A DNA stretch of 64,000 nt from NCBI GenBank assembly GCA_945874225.1, contig CAMCFT010000003.1:62001-126000 (forward strand), written 5' to 3'. A program made the position numbers and the translations under genes. Source of the stretch: Flavobacterium psychrophilum (GTDB taxonomy: Bacteria; Bacteroidota; Bacteroidia; Flavobacteriales; Flavobacteriaceae). The notes beneath the pieces were generated by a model, which saw only the letters and a list, made by a program, of their open reading frames with translations, did no database searches and was not told the DNA's origin. Below are positions 33,266 to 42,368 of the stretch, piece by piece (the first letter of the stretch is position 1; each line of letters begins with the position of its first letter).

Positions 33266-34924
33266 ATGTGGAAAAATCACCCTAAAGCCTTGCCTTATTT
33301 GTTTTTGTCCGAAATGTGGGAACGTTTTGGCTATTTTTTAATGATTGGTATTTTTACGTTATACCTAAAAGATGTTGAGGCGGGCTTTGCTATGAATGAA
33401 AAAGAAGCTTCTGACTTGTATGGAACTTTTATCGCATTGGTTTTCCTAACCCCTTTCCTAGGCGGTTTGATTGCTGACAGGTATTTGGGTTATCGCAAAT
33501 CAATCGTTTTTGGAGGATTAATGATGGGAATAGGTTATCTTATAATGGGAATTCATAGCCTGCCTATGCTTTACATCGCTATGACATTGGTAATTGTAGG
33601 CAATGGTTTTTCCAAACCAAATATGGCTACCCTTCTGGGAAATTTGTACTCTAAAGAAGAATATCTTGACAAGAAAGACGAAGGGTATAATATTTTCTAT
33701 ATGGGAATAAACGTTGGTGCTTTTATTTGTAATTTTTTTGGAGCAGCACTACAAATTCTTTTGGGTTGGCAATACGCCTTTATGGCTGCTGGAATCGGAA
33801 TGTTCGTAGGCGTTATCGTTTTCCTTATGGGGACAAAACATTATGTTGGTTACGATCATAAAAAAGGCACTCAAGAAGGGGATATGTCTTTTTTAAGAAT
33901 TGTTCTTTTTATCTTGTTGCCATCCGTTATTTTTGGAATAATAGGCTGGTTTTTGAAAGGTATTTTATCTGATGCTAATCCTGACAGCTCCATTTTTGGT
34001 TCAGATAGCACAGACGCTTTTGTTTTTGCTTGTATTCCGATTGTTTTCTTTTATGGAAGCCTTTATGTCAAAGCCAAAGTGGAAGACAAACGACCAATAG
34101 GCGCTCTACTTTCAATTTTTGCAGTCGTGATTTTATTCTGGGCAGTATTCAAATTAAATGGTTCCGCTTTGACGACTTGGGCTGATAGATACACGGACAG
34201 AGAAGTTACGGGAACAACAAAGAAAGTTTTTTCAACCTTGGTTCAATCAAAAGAAATCACTTATGAAAAAGCTTCTACAGAATTATATGATGCCAAATTT
34301 AGACTTCAAAAGGAAAATGGCGAGGTTTTAAAAGTTGTAGATTATCCCATCTATTTTAGAAATGTTTCCAAAGAGAAACTCCCTGAAGAAGGAAGTAAAA
34401 TAAGCGTTTGGGCAACTAATTTAAGCCAATCCATCAATCCGGGTTGGGTAATTATTTTGACACCATTGGTCGTAGCGTTTTTTACTTTTTTGAGAAGCCG
34501 AAAGAAAGAACCTTCAACGCCTACAAAAATTGCTTTCGGATTATTAATATCTGCCTTATCCGTTTTAATAATGGTTGCTGCTGTCCACATAGGAAATAAC
34601 GGTGCCGAAAAAGTTTCGGTATGGTGGTTAGTGGCAAATTATGGTGTTATTACCATTGGAGAATTATTTCTGAGTCCAATGGGATTATCGGTAGTTTCCA
34701 AGTTAAGTCCAAAAAACATAACGGCCTTAATGATGGGAGGTTGGTTTTTATCTACATCAATAGGAAATAAATTAAGCGGTGTTCTGGCGAGTTTGTGGGA
34801 TACTTATGATGATAAAGCAAATTTTTTCTGGGTTAATTTTGGTTTATTGATCTTTGCCACATTGATAATGTTCGCCTTGGTGAAAAACCTAAATAAAGTA
34901 ATGAAAGAAAAAGGAATCAATTAA
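33266..34924 (+). CDS. Diverged POT-family transporter 2
   Basis: The 552-residue protein has the POT fold and the PTR2-type segment FYMGINVGAFICNFFG. It departs from the family at two key places. The N-terminal motif reads EMWERFGYFLM, with the YYG ending lost, and the helix-7 FEQ reads FKLNG, with Lys296 instead of Glu. Residues about 305-385 form a hydrophilic insertion after helix 7 (DRYTDREV to WATNLSQS) that POT 1 lacks. It may carry another substrate or use another coupling mechanism. It is flanked by hairpins and followed by repeat DNA and a transposase gene. Confidence 0.88.
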   Translation: MWKNHPKALPYLFLSEMWERFGYFLMIGIFTLYLKDVEAGFAMNEKEASDLYGTFIALVFLTPFLGGLIADRYLGYRKSIVFGGLMMGIGYLIMGIHSLPMLYIAMTLVIVGNGFSKPNMATLLGNLYSKEEYLDKKDEGYNIFYMGINVGAFICNFFGAALQILLGWQYAFMAAGIGMFVGVIVFLMGTKHYVGYDHKKGTQEGDMSFLRIVLFILLPSVIFGIIGWFLKGILSDANPDSSIFGSDSTDAFVFACIPIVFFYGSLYVKAKVEDKRPIGALLSIFAVVILFWAVFKLNGSALTTWADRYTDREVTGTTKKVFSTLVQSKEITYEKASTELYDAKFRLQKENGEVLKVVDYPIYFRNVSKEKLPEEGSKISVWATNLSQSINPGWVIILTPLVVAFFTFLRSRKKEPSTPTKIAFGLLISALSVLIMVAAVHIGNNGAEKVSVWWLVANYGVITIGELFLSPMGLSVVSKLSPKNITALMMGGWFLSTSIGNKLSGVLASLWDTYDDKANFFWVNFGLLIFATLIMFALVKNLNKVMKEKGIN

Positions 34925-34933
34925 AACAGGACC

Positions 34934-35011
34934 AAACCTATACCGTTTTTAAAACGGGATAGGTTTTATTGTACCACACCCACTAAGGTTTTTAAAACCA
35001 TATAGGTTTAA
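34934..35011. repeat. Two AAACCTA...TAGGTTT palindromes upstream of the second RAYT
   Basis: The first palindrome (34934-34966) pairs AAACCTATACCGTTTT with AAAACGGGATAGGTTT with one mismatch. The second (34982-35011) reads CTAAGGTTTTTAAAACC then ATATAGGTTTAAA and is less perfect. The same family occurs downstream of the transposase. The first may also end transcription of POT 2. Confidence 0.82.
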
Positions 35012-35022
35012 ATTTTGAATTT

Positions 35023-35658
35023 ATGAAATATTTTATACCATTAGAGTCGGGTAAATTTTATCATATTTTTAATCAAGCGGTTGGAAGTGAGAAACTATTT
35101 AGAAATGACGAGAATTACAACTATTTTTTAAAAAAGTTTAATGAGTATATTACCCCAATTGCTTCAACTTTTTCGTATGTTTTGATACCCAATCATTTTC
35201 ATTTTTTGATTGAAATTAAAGATAGAAAGGAACTTTATGAAAGTTATAGAATTTTGGAGTCAAAGAAAGAGTTTCCAAAATTAAAACCTGAAACCGAATT
35301 AGATTTTGAAAAATTTGTAATGCAACAGTTTAGTATTTTTTTCAATTGTTACACAAAATCGTTCAATAAGAAACACAATCGAAAAGGAGCTCTTTTTATT
35401 GATTATTTAAGAAGAACATTAATTTCAGATCAAGAGTATTTAAGAAATATTGTTCTGTATATACATCAAAATCCTATTCATCATAAAATGTGTAATCGTC
35501 TGGAAGATTGGAAATATTCATCGTATAATAGTATATTATCGGAAAAACCAACACTTTTAGAAAGAGAGGAAGTTATAAATTGGTTTGGAGATTTAGAAAA
35601 TTTTATCTTTATGCATACAACAAAGAACATTGAATATTTATTTACTCAAACACCATAA
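35023..35658 (+). CDS. REP-associated tyrosine transposase (RAYT), second copy
   Basis: The 211-residue Y1/HUH-type protein has the HUH motif His58-Phe-His60 (PNHFHFLIE) and probable catalytic Tyr146 in VLYIHQNPI. It starts with the typical FYHIFNQAVGSEKLFRNDENYNYFL. Apart from the motifs it differs from the first RAYT at 19643, so the two are separate lineages and not duplicates. Palindromes of one family lie on both sides (34934-35011 and 35684-35945). It sits between POT genes 2 and 3 and has probably split a once continuous gene row. Confidence 0.88.
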   Translation: MKYFIPLESGKFYHIFNQAVGSEKLFRNDENYNYFLKKFNEYITPIASTFSYVLIPNHFHFLIEIKDRKELYESYRILESKKEFPKLKPETELDFEKFVMQQFSIFFNCYTKSFNKKHNRKGALFIDYLRRTLISDQEYLRNIVLYIHQNPIHHKMCNRLEDWKYSSYNSILSEKPTLLEREEVINWFGDLENFIFMHTTKNIEYLFTQTP

Positions 35659-35964
35659 GTAATACAAAAGATTAGTTTTTCAAGTAACCAAACCTATAAG
35701 GTTTCTAAAAAGTAACCAAACCTATAAGGTTTTTAAAAAGTAACCAAACCTATAAGGTTTTTAAAACCTTATAGGTTTCTAAATTAGATTATAAAAAAGA
35801 ATCATAAAGGTTTCTAAAAAGTAACCAAACCTATAAGGTTTTTAAAACGGTATAGGTTTCTAAATTTGATTATAAAAGAACCTTAAAGGTTTTTAAAAAG
35901 TAACCAAACTTATAAGGTTTTTAAAACGGTATAGGTTTCTAAATTAGATTATAAAAAAGTAATT
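35659..35964. repeat. Cluster of five AACCTATAAGGTTT repeats downstream of the second RAYT
   Basis: The unit AGTAACCAAACCTATAAGG plus TTTYTAAAA occurs near 35684, 35712, 35740, 35819 and 35898 (one base changed in the last). Three of the units extend into a complete hairpin ending TATAGGTTTCTAAATT, followed by (A/T)GATTATAAAA. No gene is seen. The spacing is irregular (28 and about 79 bases) and the units are palindromic, so this is a REP-type cluster. The region ends at the start of POT 3. Confidence 0.85.
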
Positions 35965-37488
35965 ATGGGACAAAACTTAACTATCGAGCAAATACAAAAC
36001 TTTGAAGGTAAATACCCAAAGCAAATTTGGAGTCTTTTCTTTTCTGAAATGTGGGAGCGTTTTTGTTTTTATGGAATGAGAGGAATGTTAGTGTTTTTTA
36101 TGATATCGCAACTAAATTTTCATAAAACGGAAGCCAATTTGCAATACGGAGCTACACAGGCATTTGTTTATGCGTTTACTTTTATAGGAGGACTTTTTGC
36201 AGATAAAATACTTGGTTTTAGAAAATCACTTTTTTGGGGAGGTTTGTTAATGATAGTTGGTAGCGCCATTTTAGCAACCGATCCACATCAATATTTCTTT
36301 TTAGGAATTTCTTTTACCATAATAGGCACAGGTTTCTTTAAGCCAAATATTTCAACTATGGTTGGTAAATTATATAAGGCTGGCGATTCTAGAACCGATG
36401 CTGGATTTTCTTTATTCTATGCCGGAATTAATTTAGGCGCATTACTTGGCGGCTATTTGTGCATTGCCATAGGAAAAGGTGAAATGTTTGCCAATGCAAT
36501 TCCTGAAGATAAACGTTGGAATGTTGCTTTCGGATTAGCAGCTATTGTTATGGTTATAAGTTTAGTAAACTTTGTTTTCACACAAAGATCTTTGGGAACT
36601 ATTGGACTTCAACCTGGACATCCTTTTGCAGAAGTTAAATCGAAACCAATTGCTAAATGGTTAGAATATTCTGTTTATGCAGGAACAATTTTATTAGTTC
36701 CAATCATAAAAATAATGGTTTCTAAAACGGAATATACCGACTATTTTATGTGGACAATTGGTCCGTTAACTTTGATTTATCTTTTCTATGAAATGACAAA
36801 AGTTACACCTGCTGAACGGAAAAAATTATGGGCTGCGTTAGTTTTCATACTTTTTTCTATCATTTTTTGGGGAATTTATGAACAAAGCGGTGGTTCGTTA
36901 AGTATTTTTGCTGCCGAAAATTTAGATAAAAATCTCTTAGGAATGGAGTTAGATCCAAATGGAGTCAATAATTCTGGAGGTGCTTTTTTTATTATTTTTC
37001 TTGCGCCACTTCTAGGATTACTGTGGATTTGGTTGAATAAGAAAAAAATAGAACCTAATACAATTATTAAATTTGGATTAGGATTTATATTTCTCGGTTT
37101 AGGATATTATGTTCTTTTTGCAACTAAATTTTTTGCAACGCTTTCAGGAATTACCTCATTAAACGTGTTTACTTTAGCTTTGTTAGTAATAACATTTGGA
37201 GAACTTTGCCTCTCTCCAATTGGATTGTCAATAATGACTAAACTTTCGACTAAAAATCTTCAAGGAATGATGATGGGAATGTGGTTCTTGGCTAGTGCCT
37301 ATGGTCAATATGTTGCAGGCATAATCGGAGCTTTTTTGTCAGAAGCAAAAGAAGGCGCTACTAGATCAGAAATACTTATCACCTATGCTGACGGATACAA
37401 ACAACTTGGAATTTATGCCTTAATTGCAGGAGTAGTTTTAATAGCAATTTCGCCATTGGTAAAAAAATTAATGCAGGAAGTAAAATAA
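35965..37488 (+). CDS. POT-family peptide transporter 3
   Basis: The 507-residue proton-coupled oligopeptide transporter has EMWERFCFYGMRG (28-40), GGLFADKILGFRKSL, the PTR2 signature LFYAGINLGALLGGYL and the helix-7 motif WGIYEQSGGSL with the conserved Glu. It looks functional. The start codon comes directly after the repeat cluster, and the gene is followed by POT 4 after 7 bases, so the pair is one operon. Confidence 0.93.
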   Translation: MGQNLTIEQIQNFEGKYPKQIWSLFFSEMWERFCFYGMRGMLVFFMISQLNFHKTEANLQYGATQAFVYAFTFIGGLFADKILGFRKSLFWGGLLMIVGSAILATDPHQYFFLGISFTIIGTGFFKPNISTMVGKLYKAGDSRTDAGFSLFYAGINLGALLGGYLCIAIGKGEMFANAIPEDKRWNVAFGLAAIVMVISLVNFVFTQRSLGTIGLQPGHPFAEVKSKPIAKWLEYSVYAGTILLVPIIKIMVSKTEYTDYFMWTIGPLTLIYLFYEMTKVTPAERKKLWAALVFILFSIIFWGIYEQSGGSLSIFAAENLDKNLLGMELDPNGVNNSGGAFFIIFLAPLLGLLWIWLNKKKIEPNTIIKFGLGFIFLGLGYYVLFATKFFATLSGITSLNVFTLALLVITFGELCLSPIGLSIMTKLSTKNLQGMMMGMWFLASAYGQYVAGIIGAFLSEAKEGATRSEILITYADGYKQLGIYALIAGVVLIAISPLVKKLMQEVK

Positions 37489-37495
37489 AAAATTT

Positions 37496-39301
37496 ATGAC
37501 TCAAAACACTACTGACCAGTTTTTTAAAGCTCCTGTTTTAGGGCATCCACCAGGATTATTTATCTTGTTTTTTACCGAAATGTGGGAACGTTTCTCCTTT
37601 TATGGAATGCGTTCTCTGCTCATTTTATTCCTGACAGCTTCAGCAATGGATGGAGGCTGGGCTTGGACTCGCGAAAATGCATCCTCCCTTTTTGGGTCCT
37701 ATGTGGGATTAGTCTATTTGTCAACCATGCTGGGCGGTTATTTTGCTGATAAAAAAATTGGGTATCGTTGGGCTGTGGTTATTGGCGCTTGTTTGATGAC
37801 TTTAGGACATGCTTCGATGGCGATTGAAACCGAATTTTCTATTTATCTCGGATTGGTTTTATTGGTTTTTGGTAACGGATTTTTTAAACCGAATATGGTT
37901 TCCATTATTTCCGAAATGTACAAAGATCGTCCCGACAAAAAAGATGGAGCCTACACTTTGTTTTATATGGGTGTAAATGCTGGCGCGTTCTTCGGAATAT
38001 TGCTTTGTGGCTATTTGGGAGAAAAAGTAGGGTGGAGTTACGGTTTTGGGTTGGCAGGTATTTTTATGTTCTTCGGGATGTTGCAGTTTTGGTTATCACA
38101 AAACATCTTTGGAGACATTGGTTTAAAACCAAGCGCGGCTAGTAAAGCAAAAATACAAGCTTCAGATACCGATAAAAGAAACCCCTTCACGCCAATACAA
38201 TTAGGCTTAATTGCCATAATGGCTACTTTGGGATTGCTTTGGATTTTGAATGCACCGGTTTCTAAAATTTCAGGTGGGCAAATAGATGTTTTTGGTTTTC
38301 TGGGCGAAAGTGGAAATTCGATTGCGATTCTTACCGCTTTAATTTTATTTATACTATTGTTGATATACAGATTTACTCAATATTCTCAAATTACGAGAGA
38401 GAAATTAATGGCCGTTACTTTTTTTGCTTTTCTAACTATTTTCTTTTGGGCCATTTTCGAACAATCACCAAACAGTTTAACCATTTTTGCTTCCGATTAT
38501 ACGAATCGTGTTTTGGAAGGCAATTGGAGTATAGCCTTTTTAATAATAAACTCCTTGATGACCATTTTGCCATTAGCAATAATTACTTGGGTGTTGACTT
38601 TGTTGTTCAAGCAAACCTTCAAAACATACACCTTGGCGGCGGTAATTTTAAGCAGTAGTTTTGTGATTATCTGGACAATCGCCTTATGGATGTTGGCCAA
38701 AGATTATTATACCGCAGGGTATTTGTCATTGTCCGATGGTACTTTGCAATTTTTAAAAATCGAAAAAGTAACAGAACCATTGACCGAAGTTCCAGCAACT
38801 TGGTTTTCGACCCTGAATTCCTTATTCATTATTTCATTGGCTCCTTTATTTTCGAAATGGTGGGAAAGTAAATACAATCCATCTGCTAATTACAAATATG
38901 GTATCGGATTGACATTGCTTGCTGTCGGAATGGCTTGTATCGCTTTTGGAGCTAAAGATATCGCGCCCGGAGCGAAAACCGCTTCGGTAAGTATGATTTG
39001 GTTGATTTTGGTATATCTTTTTCACACAATGGCCGAGTTGTGTATTTCGCCAGTAGGTTTGTCAAATGTGAGTAAATTGGTTCCCGCCAGAATGATTGCA
39101 TTTATGTTTGGAGTTTGGTATCTTGCGGTCGCAATTGGAATGAAAGGAGCAGGAATGTTTGGCGAGAATATTGATAAAATTGCTAACGAACACGGGCTGA
39201 GTTACTTCTTTTGGATGCTGACACTGATTTCTGTTGTCGTAGCTGTATTTGCAATTGTAATGGCACCAGTTGTTAAAAAATTAATGCACGGTGTGAAATA
39301 A
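37496..39301 (+). CDS. POT-family peptide transporter 4 (long form)
   Basis: The 601-residue POT transporter has EMWERFSFYGMRSLL, GGYFADKKIGYRWAV, LFYMGVNAGAFFGILL and WAIFEQSPNSL with the conserved Glu. It is about 90 residues longer than POT 1 and 3. The extra length lies mainly between helices 7 and 10 (about 365-445), where two added hydrophobic segments and a hydrophilic loop (YLSLSDGTLQFLKIEKVTEP) are seen. It follows POT 3 by 7 bases and precedes a thioredoxin-fold gene by 40. Confidence 0.92.
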   Translation: MTQNTTDQFFKAPVLGHPPGLFILFFTEMWERFSFYGMRSLLILFLTASAMDGGWAWTRENASSLFGSYVGLVYLSTMLGGYFADKKIGYRWAVVIGACLMTLGHASMAIETEFSIYLGLVLLVFGNGFFKPNMVSIISEMYKDRPDKKDGAYTLFYMGVNAGAFFGILLCGYLGEKVGWSYGFGLAGIFMFFGMLQFWLSQNIFGDIGLKPSAASKAKIQASDTDKRNPFTPIQLGLIAIMATLGLLWILNAPVSKISGGQIDVFGFLGESGNSIAILTALILFILLLIYRFTQYSQITREKLMAVTFFAFLTIFFWAIFEQSPNSLTIFASDYTNRVLEGNWSIAFLIINSLMTILPLAIITWVLTLLFKQTFKTYTLAAVILSSSFVIIWTIALWMLAKDYYTAGYLSLSDGTLQFLKIEKVTEPLTEVPATWFSTLNSLFIISLAPLFSKWWESKYNPSANYKYGIGLTLLAVGMACIAFGAKDIAPGAKTASVSMIWLILVYLFHTMAELCISPVGLSNVSKLVPARMIAFMFGVWYLAVAIGMKGAGMFGENIDKIANEHGLSYFFWMLTLISVVVAVFAIVMAPVVKKLMHGVK

Positions 39302-39341
39302 TGGCACTATTTTTGAAAAAATAAATTAAAATTATATAAAG

Positions 39342-39803
39342 ATGAAAAAAGTATTTATAGTAGTAGTATTAGTTATGAGTTCTTTTGCAGTTCAGGCACA
39401 AGAATTAAAATGGGAAACCAATGTTAACAAAGCGATTTCCGTATCAAATAAAACTAAAAAACCAATGCTTTTGTTTTTCACAGGAAGCGATTGGTGCGGT
39501 TGGTGTATTCGGTTGCAAAAAGAAGTATTGAAAACCCCCGAATTTGCTGCTTGGGCAAAGAAAAACGTAGTTTTGGTTGAATTGGATTACCCAAGAAGGA
39601 CACCGCAATCAGAAGAAATTAAAACTCAAAATAATGGGATGCAACAAGCATTCGGAATTCAGGGATTTCCCACTATATATTTTGCTACAGCAAAGATGAA
39701 AGAGGGAAAACCAAGTTTTACCGGTATCGGTAGTACCGGATATGTTGCTGGTGGACCAGCAGCTTGGCTCGCTGTTGCTAATGGAATTCTGAAAACAAAA
39801 TAA
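39342..39803 (+). CDS. Exported thioredoxin-fold protein
   Basis: The 153-residue protein has a signal peptide (about 1-19, ending FAVQAQ) and a thioredoxin fold with Cys52 and Cys55 in SDWCGWCIRLQKE and the cis-proline in GFPTIYF (Pro110). The WCGWC type belongs to the DUF255/thioredoxin_7-like group. It should be a periplasmic disulfide reductase or isomerase. It follows the peptide transporters by 40 bases. Any link to peptide use is unproven. Confidence 0.88.
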   Translation: MKKVFIVVVLVMSSFAVQAQELKWETNVNKAISVSNKTKKPMLLFFTGSDWCGWCIRLQKEVLKTPEFAAWAKKNVVLVELDYPRRTPQSEEIKTQNNGMQQAFGIQGFPTIYFATAKMKEGKPSFTGIGSTGYVAGGPAAWLAVANGILKTK

Positions 39804-39830
39804 TATCTTTTAGATTTAAATATAAATTTA

Positions 39831-39890
39831 TTGTCAGTTCGAGCGTAGTCGATAACAATTATAGCATCTCGACTGCGCTCGATGTGACAA
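39831..39890. repeat. Long palindromic intergenic repeat with TTGTCA/TGACAA ends
   Basis: The 22-base arms 39831-39852 (starting TTGTCAGTTCGAGCG) and 39869-39890 (ending CGCTCGATGTGACAA) pair with few mismatches. The element lies between the thioredoxin-fold gene and comEC, which converge. Confidence 0.78.
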
Positions 39891-39929
39891 AAAAATAATT
39901 AGATTTTTTTATTTCTAAATAGTATAATT

Positions 39930-41966
39930 TTATTCTAGCCTATAAAATCCCTTTTCACCAGTAGCGTGAAAAGGGATTTTCTTTTTGATACAAGTCGCTT
40001 TCCAAAGTTTTTGAATATTTCTATAATTCGAAGCATCAGCCACAATCATCTTGGGTTTTGTAGTTTGTAAAAAACGTTCTAAATTTATCTTTGGCGATTG
40101 CGTAAATACAACAATATCGGGACGAATAGCTGTCGGATAAACGCCTAAACTGTCCATAACAAAAATCTTTTTTCCATTAAAATAAATCAGGTTTTGCAAT
40201 TTTTTCGTAGCCGTCAAATGACTAAAATTTCCCATCAAATAAGCGGAAAGAGTTTTGTTTTTTGAGGCTGTTTCCAATAGACTGTCATTAGCATATAATT
40301 TGACATTTTCACCGTTTCGCTCAACAATAAGTGTGTTTTTCTTCGAGTTAAAAATCACCAATTCCCTTTGGTTTTGAATGGTCCAATGGGTTTCGAAATA
40401 CGTGATTTGGAAAATAATTAGAGTAATAAATGTCAAAGCTAGTCTGTTGAAATTAGGTTTTTTGAACCAAATAACAGTTGCAATAATCAACAAATAAGCA
40501 CTTAACAACAACTTCCAGTTAAATGGAATCCCCTGAATAATAAATTGCTCCAAAGAGGCAATAGAGTTGATGATTTTATTCAAAATAAAAATGCTCCACT
40601 CTAATGATTTCGCAAGAAAAACAGGAACGTAATCGAAAGCAGCCAAGACCATCACAAAAACACCTAATGCCATGATAACACTCAAAAACGGAATAATAAC
40701 CAAATTAGTCACAAAAAACAGCCCTGGAAATTGATGAAAATAGTAAATACTCAATGGGAAAGCACCAATTTGTGCGGCAAAGGAAACCGTCAATATTTCC
40801 CAAAAGTAATGCGCGATTTTATTTTTTGGTATCCAAAGCTGGGCTAATAAAGGCTGCAGCCAAAGAATAAAAAACAAAGCAACATAACTCAATTGGAAAC
40901 CCACATCAAACAAAAAGGAAGGTTCAAATAGCAAGATTAGCAACATTGAAACTAACAAAGTATGAAAAATATTCGTGCTTCTTCGCAGATACATTCCAAT
41001 GGCGACAAACGAAAACATCGTAACCGACCGAAGCACTGAGGGTGCCAATCCCGCAATTAATCCAAAAGACGAAAGTGAAGCCAGAATAATGATTAACTTG
41101 ATAAAAGAACCACGGCGAGTGTTGGGAAAAGGTTTCAAAATAAAGGTTACAAACAACAATATAAACCCAATATGCAATCCCGAAACTGACAAAATATGAA
41201 CGGCACCGGCAAATTGATAATCCCTATTAATCTCAGGCGAAATATCTTGTTGTTGTCCTAAAATTAGGGCGATGGCAACATTCAACTCCTCTTTGTTAAA
41301 ATGACTTTTCTCTAAGTTCCTAATAATTTTCGTCCGCAATTTCGAAGTATAATACCAGACATCTTTTTCGATGTGAGAGCCTATTTTAATGTCAGAGGCA
41401 TCAGCATAAAGCTGTGCATAGATTTGTTTGCCTTCGAGGTATTTGCCGTAATCAAACTGGTTGGGATTTTTGGCAGGGCCGCTTTTATATAAATTACCAT
41501 TAATTTGCAAATGAGTTCCAATTCCGAATGTAGGATTCAAACTGTCTTTTTGAACATTTAGGAGAATTCTGCCCGTTTTTATTGAATCGTCAATTTGGTT
41601 TACAAGGACAATGTAGCGTTCATTATAATTCGAACTTCGCAGTTTTTCCCGAACCGTAACCTCCACTATATGCGGTTTTTCAAAGATGGCTACTCCGTGA
41701 ATGAAATTGCTTTTCTGAAATGAATTGGTATGGATGATTTGGGTGGTAGCACCAATGCTAAAAGCTAATAAATATGTAGCATACCCAAAATAAATGGGGT
41801 TTATAGCGTTGCTTTTCGATACAAAATAAGCAATGGTAAAACTGCAAAAGGTAAAGAAAAGCAAAATAAATACTTGTATCGGATGGGGTTGAAAATTATA
41901 GGCAAGAAGGATGCCCAGCACAAACCCAATTGTTATTCTCGCTAAAGGGAATTGTAAGACTTTCAT
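39930..41966 (-). CDS. comEC: ComEC/Rec2-family membrane protein
   Basis: The protein has 678 residues from the ATG at 41966 (MKVLQFPLARITIG). Several N-terminal helices are followed by the DUF4131 region (to about 220), then the ComEC competence core (about 225-500: ALILGQQQDISPEINRDYQFAGAVHILSVSGLHIGFI and SVLRSVTMFSFVAIGMYLRR). The C-terminal part (about 540-678) has the beta pattern of the metallo-beta-lactamase domain but no HxHxDH metal motif, so nuclease activity of that part is unlikely. ComEC forms the inner-membrane channel for DNA uptake. Confidence 0.9.
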   Translation of the reverse strand: MKVLQFPLARITIGFVLGILLAYNFQPHPIQVFILLFFTFCSFTIAYFVSKSNAINPIYFGYATYLLAFSIGATTQIIHTNSFQKSNFIHGVAIFEKPHIVEVTVREKLRSSNYNERYIVLVNQIDDSIKTGRILLNVQKDSLNPTFGIGTHLQINGNLYKSGPAKNPNQFDYGKYLEGKQIYAQLYADASDIKIGSHIEKDVWYYTSKLRTKIIRNLEKSHFNKEELNVAIALILGQQQDISPEINRDYQFAGAVHILSVSGLHIGFILLFVTFILKPFPNTRRGSFIKLIIILASLSSFGLIAGLAPSVLRSVTMFSFVAIGMYLRRSTNIFHTLLVSMLLILLFEPSFLFDVGFQLSYVALFFILWLQPLLAQLWIPKNKIAHYFWEILTVSFAAQIGAFPLSIYYFHQFPGLFFVTNLVIIPFLSVIMALGVFVMVLAAFDYVPVFLAKSLEWSIFILNKIINSIASLEQFIIQGIPFNWKLLLSAYLLIIATVIWFKKPNFNRLALTFITLIIFQITYFETHWTIQNQRELVIFNSKKNTLIVERNGENVKLYANDSLLETASKNKTLSAYLMGNFSHLTATKKLQNLIYFNGKKIFVMDSLGVYPTAIRPDIVVFTQSPKINLERFLQTTKPKMIVADASNYRNIQKLWKATCIKKKIPFHATGEKGFYRLE

Positions 41967-42368
41967 ACTGATAAAAGTACGATTTTTTAACAAAAAAAAC
42001 ATTCATTTGCATTGGAAGAGCAGAAAAAAAGGCCTCTTTTTGTGAAAATTTTTTTAAAACACGTTCTCATTTCGCATATCATAATTGTATTGCATCCATT
42101 TTAATAATCTGTGAAAGAGGATTTACTTAGGATTTATTTTAAGAATTGTTTTAGCTTCAAATTGTTATAAATAAGTTGTCTTGTCCTGAAGTAGCTATGC
42201 ACTAACAAAGTCCACTATAGTGTATGAAAAAGGGATGCCTAAAAACAGTAAAAAAACGAAGATTTTAAACCTAAATAGGATGTCAATTCAGCATAAAATT
42301 AATCGAAAAATTACTCCAAGAACAGTTAATAAATACGGGTGACCAAATTTGGCTATAAGGTTGAATTA
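41967..42368. other. Intergenic region without a clear gene
   Basis: These 402 bases between two minus-strand genes hold only a possible plus-strand ORF of 35 codons at 42235-42342, with a very basic product (MPKNSKKTKILNLNR...). Before it stands TCCTGAAGTAGCTATGC (42184-42200) and a short palindromic piece (CACTATAGTG, 42213-42222). I do not recognise it. A decayed insertion sequence or small regulatory gene are both possible. Confidence 0.5.

Noticed and set aside
35684..35945. Regular short repeats that look at first like a CRISPR array
   Set aside because: The spacing is irregular, several units are directly abutted, the spacers themselves are repeated and palindromic, and no cas genes are present. 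A RAYT-linked REP cluster explains it better.
29465..39803. Genomic island marked by the transposase gene among the POT genes
   Set aside because: RAYTs are chromosomal and usually immobile as a block; the transporters look like their surroundings in base use and no att sites, integrase or tRNA junction flank the cluster.
39930..41966. ComEC as a truncated pseudogene because its metallo-beta-lactamase motif is missing
   Set aside because: The frame is complete and the beta pattern of the domain is present. ComEC proteins with a degenerate C-terminal domain are usual, so loss of function is not shown.
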